From the NCBI GenBank assembly GCA_900322025.1, contig ONYJ01000107.1:1-10275 (forward strand): DNA of 10,275 bases, read 5' to 3'. Below the pieces are notes generated by a model. That model was not told the DNA's origin. It worked only from the letters and a program-made list of their open reading frames with translations, and searched no databases. Positions 6,429 to 10,275 of this stretch are shown in pieces. This DNA is from an uncultured Bacteroidales bacterium (lineage in GTDB: Bacteria > Bacteroidota > Bacteroidia > Bacteroidales > UBA932). Both the position numbers and the translations under genes were made by a program. Position 1 is the stretch's first letter; every line of letters starts with the position of its first letter.

Positions 6429-8156
6429 ATGAGACATAGTAAAGTTTTTGACCCCAAGTTTTTTCACCTCTTTAGAAGAGGACGATACAATAAGCAAAAG
6501 TTTATAGCAGATTTAATTGCGGGTATAATAGTGGGTATTATAGCCCTTCCGCTTGCAATAGCATTTGGTATAGCATCTGGTGTTACGCCTCAGCAAGGAC
6601 TGATAACGGCTATAGTTGCAGGTCTTATAATAGCTGTTTTAGGTGGTTCGAGATTTCTTGTGGGTGGACCTACGGGAGCTTTCATAGTAATTATTGCCGG
6701 AATTATAGCCAAGTATGGCATAGAAGGCCTTACCATTGCTACTATAATGGCAGGTGTATTTCTTGTTGTAATGGGCTTGCTTCGTATGGGGGCAGTATTC
6801 AGATTTATACCTTATCCTATTGTAGTAGGCTTTACAAGCGGTATTGCGCTAACCATTTTTTCTACTCAGATGAAAGATTTTTTTGGGCTCAGCGGTGTTG
6901 AGGTGCCTTCCGGTTTTATTCCGCAATGGGGGTGTTATTTTGCCAACATAGGCCGGATTAACTGGATGGAAGCAGGCCTCAGTACAGTTTGTCTTTTGAG
7001 TATCGTACTGTGGAATCGTTTTATGACCAAAAAAATACCCGGTGCCGTAATTGCAATAGTGTTGGGTACTGCCATATCGTTGATTCTTAATAAAACGGTA
7101 GGCTGGGAGTTTGCTACTATCGGGAGCAAGTTTCCGGAGCTTGGGGCAGGAATGGCTTTGCCTGAGTTTACTATGCCTTCTTTTAGCTATGAAACTATAC
7201 GCGAGCTTGTGTCGCCGGCATTTACTATAGCTATGCTTTGCGCCATAGAATCTTTGTTGGCGGCCATGGTTGCAGATGGTGTTACAGGTAAGCAGCATCA
7301 TTCTAATACAGAGCTTATTGCACAGGGTGTAGCAAATATAGTAACGCCTCTTTTTGGGGGAATTCCTTCTACAGGAGCGCTTGCCAGAACTATGGCGAGC
7401 ATCAATAATGGAGCAAAGAGTTCAGTGGCTTCTTTAGTACATTCTGTGGTGTTGTTGCTTATATTTCTTTTTCTTATGCCATACATTATCTATGTGCCAT
7501 TAGGTTGCTTGGCAGCCATACTTATTGTGGTGGCATACAATATGAGCGAATGGCGTACTTTTAAGTATCTGTTGCGTGGCGATAGGGGTGATATCATAGT
7601 GCTGCTTATTACATTTTTGCTAACTGTTATTGTAGATCTTACCGTGGCAATAGAGTTTGGAATATTGCTGGCTATAGTCTTCTTTGTGAGGCGTACCATG
7701 CAAACATCTTCAATCAAGGTAATAGAGGCAGACTCGGTGCCGGCCACTGAAGACGATGATATTGCTCAGAAAGAAGATATTGAAATGCTCGACATACACA
7801 GCGGTATAGAGATTTACGAAATAAACGGACCATATTTCTTTGGCCTTGCGAGCCGTTCAGAAGAATTGGAAATCAGGCACAAAGGAGATACTTATTATAG
7901 GATAATCCGTATGCGTAAAGTGCCTTTCATAGATTCTACAGGAGTAAGGAACTTGCGTAACCTATGCGATATGGCACGTAAGAGAGGTGTTCAGGTAATA
8001 CTCTCCGGAGTGCGGCCTGAAGTAATGGCCACCTTAGAGCGCTTTGGCCTTGATAAAGAGATTGGTAGAGAGTATATTTTTGATAATATAATACCTGCCC
8101 TTGCATACGCAAACAAAATGGTAGATGAGGCGATGTTAAATCAACGCAATGTTTAG
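6429..8156 (+). CDS. SulP-family anion transporter with STAS domain
   Basis: This 575-residue inner-membrane protein is a SulP/SLC26 transporter. The membrane part (about 25-420) has many hydrophobic segments. It includes VGGPTGAFIVIIAGI (78-92), the family's N-terminal signature, and ESLLAAMVADGVTG (274-287) followed by HSNTELIAQG (291-300) and LFGGIPSTGALART (308-321), the second conserved core region. A charged linker (about 430-455) leads to a cytoplasmic STAS domain (about 458-565) with the conserved DSTG loop at 502-505. Relatives carry sulfate, bicarbonate (BicA) or dicarboxylates (DauA), often with sodium or protons. The sequence does not say which applies here, and no carbonic anhydrase or sulfate-assimilation gene is adjacent. 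The length is normal and the gene appears intact. It has its own promoter and ends 81 bp before the M28 gene. Confidence 0.93.
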   Translation: MRHSKVFDPKFFHLFRRGRYNKQKFIADLIAGIIVGIIALPLAIAFGIASGVTPQQGLITAIVAGLIIAVLGGSRFLVGGPTGAFIVIIAGIIAKYGIEGLTIATIMAGVFLVVMGLLRMGAVFRFIPYPIVVGFTSGIALTIFSTQMKDFFGLSGVEVPSGFIPQWGCYFANIGRINWMEAGLSTVCLLSIVLWNRFMTKKIPGAVIAIVLGTAISLILNKTVGWEFATIGSKFPELGAGMALPEFTMPSFSYETIRELVSPAFTIAMLCAIESLLAAMVADGVTGKQHHSNTELIAQGVANIVTPLFGGIPSTGALARTMASINNGAKSSVASLVHSVVLLLIFLFLMPYIIYVPLGCLAAILIVVAYNMSEWRTFKYLLRGDRGDIIVLLITFLLTVIVDLTVAIEFGILLAIVFFVRRTMQTSSIKVIEADSVPATEDDDIAQKEDIEMLDIHSGIEIYEINGPYFFGLASRSEELEIRHKGDTYYRIIRMRKVPFIDSTGVRNLRNLCDMARKRGVQVILSGVRPEVMATLERFGLDKEIGREYIFDNIIPALAYANKMVDEAMLNQRNV

Positions 8157-8206
8157 TGTTAGAATTAGGGTACTAACTTAAAAAGTTTTAATTTTGAAAC
8201 TATACA

Positions 8207-8214
8207 TATCTTTA
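8207..8214 (+). promoter_or_regulatory. Possible -7 box of the M28 peptidase gene
   Basis: TATCTTTA differs from TAnnTTTG only in the last base and lies 23 bp before the ATG at 8238, the same distance as at the SulP gene. A TTTT run about 18 bp upstream could serve as a weak -33. If it is not used, the gene would depend on read-through from the SulP gene. Confidence 0.35.
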
Positions 8215-8237
8215 GAATAATATTAAATGTGTTGTAG

Positions 8238-9842
8238 ATGAAAAGATATTTTATCATTCTTGCCTTGGCTTTACTTCCTATAACTTCTTTCGGACAAGAA
8301 GATTCTGAAAAGTGGCCATATAGCCTTAAACATACTACGCTCAGTCAAGAAGAAGCATTACTACGCAATTGGATAAAAACCATTTCTTCAGACGATTTTG
8401 GGGGACGCAAACCAATGACCATATATGAAGAGAAAACCATAAACTACATGGCTGAGCAGATGAAACTAATAGGCTTAAAACCTCTTTTTAATGGTAGTTA
8501 TTTTCAGCCATTTACAATGTTGAGTGCAACTTGCAAACCGGTTGGGGGGAAGTTTGTGGTTAGGGGAAGAAAAAAGACAGAGCTACGCTATTTAGAAGAT
8601 ATGGTGGTATGGACATCGCGAGCCACAGATAAAGTGAAAATGCCGGCAACTGAGATAGTGTTCTGTGGTTTTGGTATAGATGCTCCGGAATATGGTTGGA
8701 ATGATTTTGATGGTGTGGATGTGAAGGGTAAACTCATTATTGTAATGGTAAATGATCCAGGCTATTACAATGCCTCTCTTTTTAGAGGAAAGAATATGAC
8801 ATATTATGGTAGATGGGTTTATAAGTATGAGCAGGCGCAAAAGCTTGGTGCTGCCGGTTGTCTTGTGCTACATAATACAGCCTCGGCCGGATATGGCTGG
8901 CATGTTTGCGTAAATGGTCATCAAGAAGGAAATCTTGCGCTGTATAACAAAGCAACTAATAATGCAGACGAACTCGGTATTAAGGGTTGGATTCACGAAG
9001 ATGCTTGCCGTAAGTTGTTTGATGCTGCAGGTTTGGATTATGAAGCTGCTATAGCAGAGGCTAAAAAAGTTGGTTTTAAGTCTTTTAATATGAATCTTAA
9101 ATGTGGGATAGATATGGATGTTAAATACGATATAGCAGAAACATTCAATGTTGGTGGAATGATAGAGGGTTCAGACCTAAAAGACGAGGCAGTAGTATTT
9201 AATGCTCATTGGGATCATTTGGGTATAGGCACTCCGGACGAAAAAGGCGATTCTATATATAATGGAGCTTCTGATAATGCTTCTGCTATGGCAGCATTGT
9301 TATTTGCAGCCAGAAAGACTTTTGAACTTCCTGTCAGACCACGCCGTACACTGATATTCTTGAGTGTTTCTAGCGAAGAGAGCGGATTGTTTGGTTCTCA
9401 ATATTATTGTGAACATCCTGTAATACCGATGGGAAAGACGGTAGCCTGCATAAACTTTGAAAGTGTTGGCCCTGCAGAACTAACACACGATGTGAGAGTT
9501 ATGGGAGGTGGGGCCTGTGAGTTAGACAATTATATAGTAGAAGCCGCTGCGGCGCAGGGCCGGTATGTGTATTTTAATAACGATAACTCCAATGGATGGT
9601 TTTTCCGTTCAGACCATTATAACTTTGTAAAGAAGGGAGTGCCGGCGCTGGTTATAGAAAATGGTGTGGATGTAGTAGAACCTTCACGCCCTAACAAGTA
9701 TCCATACGCCAGCATTTATCACAAGCCATCGGATGAGTATCACGATGATTGGGACATAGAAGGAATGATAGCCAATATCAATCTTATGTTCAGCATGGGT
9801 ATTCGTGCTGCCAATGCTTGCACACCTCCGCGTTGGTATTAG
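8238..9842 (+). CDS. Exported M28-family zinc metallopeptidase with PA domain
   Basis: This 534-residue enzyme is a predicted secreted aminopeptidase-type M28 metallopeptidase. A Sec signal (MKRYFIILALALLPITSFGQ) ends near residue 19. A protease-associated (PA) insert occupies about 130-290, with KGKLIIVMVNDPG (163-175) and KLGAAGCLVLHN (202-213). The catalytic core follows. By family knowledge the ligands and base are His324 and Asp326 in HWDHLG, the bridging Asp346 in NGASDNASA, base Glu380 and ligand Glu381 in SSEESGLFGS, a position in INFESVG where Glu408 replaces the usual Asp, and His495 in YHKPSDE. FRSDHYNFVKKGVPAL (456-471) is also typical. The active site thus looks complete apart from the conservative Glu408 change. 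It probably works in the periplasm or at the surface, releasing amino acids from peptides, which pairs logically with the C69 dipeptidase. The exact substrate is unknown. Confidence 0.92.
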   Translation: MKRYFIILALALLPITSFGQEDSEKWPYSLKHTTLSQEEALLRNWIKTISSDDFGGRKPMTIYEEKTINYMAEQMKLIGLKPLFNGSYFQPFTMLSATCKPVGGKFVVRGRKKTELRYLEDMVVWTSRATDKVKMPATEIVFCGFGIDAPEYGWNDFDGVDVKGKLIIVMVNDPGYYNASLFRGKNMTYYGRWVYKYEQAQKLGAAGCLVLHNTASAGYGWHVCVNGHQEGNLALYNKATNNADELGIKGWIHEDACRKLFDAAGLDYEAAIAEAKKVGFKSFNMNLKCGIDMDVKYDIAETFNVGGMIEGSDLKDEAVVFNAHWDHLGIGTPDEKGDSIYNGASDNASAMAALLFAARKTFELPVRPRRTLIFLSVSSEESGLFGSQYYCEHPVIPMGKTVACINFESVGPAELTHDVRVMGGGACELDNYIVEAAAAQGRYVYFNNDNSNGWFFRSDHYNFVKKGVPALVIENGVDVVEPSRPNKYPYASIYHKPSDEYHDDWDIEGMIANINLMFSMGIRAANACTPPRWY

Positions 9843-9941
9843 TTCTTTGCAGAAGCAAGTTCCTTCCTATATTACCGTTTAGGCATTCTTTATATACTCC
9901 TTGGCAATATTCTATAACACTATTCGCTTATCAAATTTTAT

Positions 9942-9979
9942 AAAAAATCTCCGAAAGCCTACATAAGCTCTCGGAGATT
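9942..9979 (-). terminator. Rho-independent terminator of the small right-edge gene
   Basis: AATCTCCGA (9946-9954) and TCGGAGATT (9971-9979) form a perfect 9-bp stem with a 16-nt loop that can add three inner pairs. On the minus strand the stem runs into six T (9947-9942), as expected for a rho-independent terminator. It lies 27 bp after the stop of the minus-strand small ORF. On the plus strand no T-run follows, so it is less likely to end the M28 transcript. Confidence 0.75.
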
Positions 9980-10005
9980 ACATACAACTAATATCTTAAC
10001 AGCAT

Positions 10006-10167
10006 TTAATTTTCTATATAAAAAAGGCGTACAGCACAAGCCTGTCCACCAATACTAGATACATCTTCTAAATCAAAGAAATCGGCATCGGCAAAACTAA
10101 TTTCTTCGCGGCTTCTCAGCCCAAATGCGTTGAGCATCAAATACTCAAAATGAAGTTGTTCATCCAT
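10006..10167 (-). CDS. Small 53-residue protein with Gly-Gly motif, unknown function
   Basis: ATG at 10167-10165 opens 53 codons ending in TAA at 10008-10006. The protein begins MDEQLHFEYLMLNAFGL and ends GGQACAVRLFYIEN. The middle is strongly acidic (ADADFFDLEDV) and is followed by SSIGG (37-41), leaving a 12-residue tail with one Cys. There is no signal peptide and no membrane segment. It is supported as a gene by an exact -7 box upstream, a good terminator downstream and no competing ORF. The acidic part plus Gly-Gly resembles the leader of small secreted or modified peptides (bacteriocins, RiPP precursors), but the hydrophobic residues before GG are one place off the usual double-glycine spacing. 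No processing enzyme or exporter is visible in the window. It could equally be a small conserved cytoplasmic protein. I do not recognise the family. Confidence 0.6.
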   Translation of the reverse strand: MDEQLHFEYLMLNAFGLRSREEISFADADFFDLEDVSSIGGQACAVRLFYIEN

Positions 10168-10189
10168 AATTATAATTTATTTTTTACTA

Positions 10190-10202
10190 CTGCACCGTGC
10201 AG
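10190..10202. repeat. Palindrome in the 5' leader of the small gene
   Basis: CTGCAC-C-GTGCAG is a perfect inverted repeat with 6-base arms and a one-base centre. It lies 10-22 bp downstream of the -7 box, around or just after the expected transcription start. In RNA it would form a short hairpin near the 5' end (five pairs, three-base loop); in DNA it could be an operator. Confidence 0.5.
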
Positions 10203-10211
10203 AGGTTGTGG

Positions 10212-10242
10212 CAAAAATATATTGTTTGGAGGGCTGAAAAAC
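10212..10242 (-). promoter_or_regulatory. Promoter of the small right-edge gene
   Basis: TATTTTTG (minus strand, 10219-10212) matches TAnnTTTG exactly. A T-run at the -33 position (about 18 bp upstream) is a partial match to TTTG. The leader to the ATG at 10167 would be about 40 nt. Confidence 0.55.
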
Positions 10243-10246
10243 AGAT

Positions 10247-10259
10247 GCAACTGAGTTGC
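10247..10259. repeat. Palindrome upstream of the small-gene promoter
   Basis: GCAACT-G-AGTTGC is a perfect inverted repeat with 6-base arms and a one-base centre. It lies just upstream of the -33 region, a typical place for an activator or repressor site. Its layout equals that of the palindrome at 10190-10202, but the half-site differs. Confidence 0.4.
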
Positions 10260-10275
10260 TTACAAAAACTAAGTA

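Noticed and set aside
6849..7301. A 150-codon minus-strand ORF inside the SulP gene
   Set aside because: It is antisense to a well-conserved transporter core, and its sequence is low in hydrophobic pattern and resembles no known protein; a shadow frame.
8158..8195. Weak hairpins (GTTAG/CTAAC and AACTT/AAGTT) after the SulP gene as a terminator
   Set aside because: Stems are only 5 bp and A/T-rich, with an interrupted T tract; could be chance in such composition.

Overview
The window looks like a piece of a Bacteroidales (phylum Bacteroidota) chromosome. Three things point there. A SusC/TonB-receptor-like outer-membrane barrel carries an N-terminal carboxypeptidase-regulatory-like domain. Start codons follow A/T-rich leaders with no clear Shine-Dalgarno sequence. 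Several genes have the Bacteroidota -7 box TAnnTTTG at a sensible distance upstream. Base composition is moderately A+T-rich by eye. I cannot name the genus from sequence alone.

Layout from left to right. Positions 1-45 hold the first 15 codons of a minus-strand exported protein that runs off the window. A 959-residue outer-membrane beta-barrel protein follows on the minus strand (185-3064). A Y-family translesion polymerase (DinB-like, 3256-4401) diverges from it on the plus strand. A tRNA-Ala(GGC) lies on the minus strand (4495-4567) with its own promoter. An exported C69 dipeptidase is on the minus strand (4678-6348). A SulP anion transporter with a STAS domain (6429-8156) diverges from the dipeptidase across an 80-bp gap carrying two back-to-back -7 boxes. 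An exported M28 zinc metallopeptidase with a PA domain (8238-9842) follows on the plus strand. The right end holds a compact single-gene unit on the minus strand: a promoter, a 53-codon ORF (10006-10167) and a rho-independent terminator, with two perfect 13-nt palindromes flanking the promoter.

Most of the window is ordinary housekeeping and accessory content of a peptide-using Bacteroidales. Two peptidases with Sec signals would act in the periplasm or at the cell surface, which fits growth on peptides. The barrel protein may import or export an unknown substrate. I see no insertion sequence, phage gene, CRISPR array or clear operon-scale novel system. The item most worth following up is the small gene at the right edge. 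Its product has a Gly-Gly motif after an acidic, leader-like N-terminal part, and the gene has its own regulatory signals. Secondary items are an unusual base in the tRNA T-loop, an Asp-to-Glu change at a predicted metal ligand of the M28 enzyme, and homopolymer runs in the promoter of the barrel gene.
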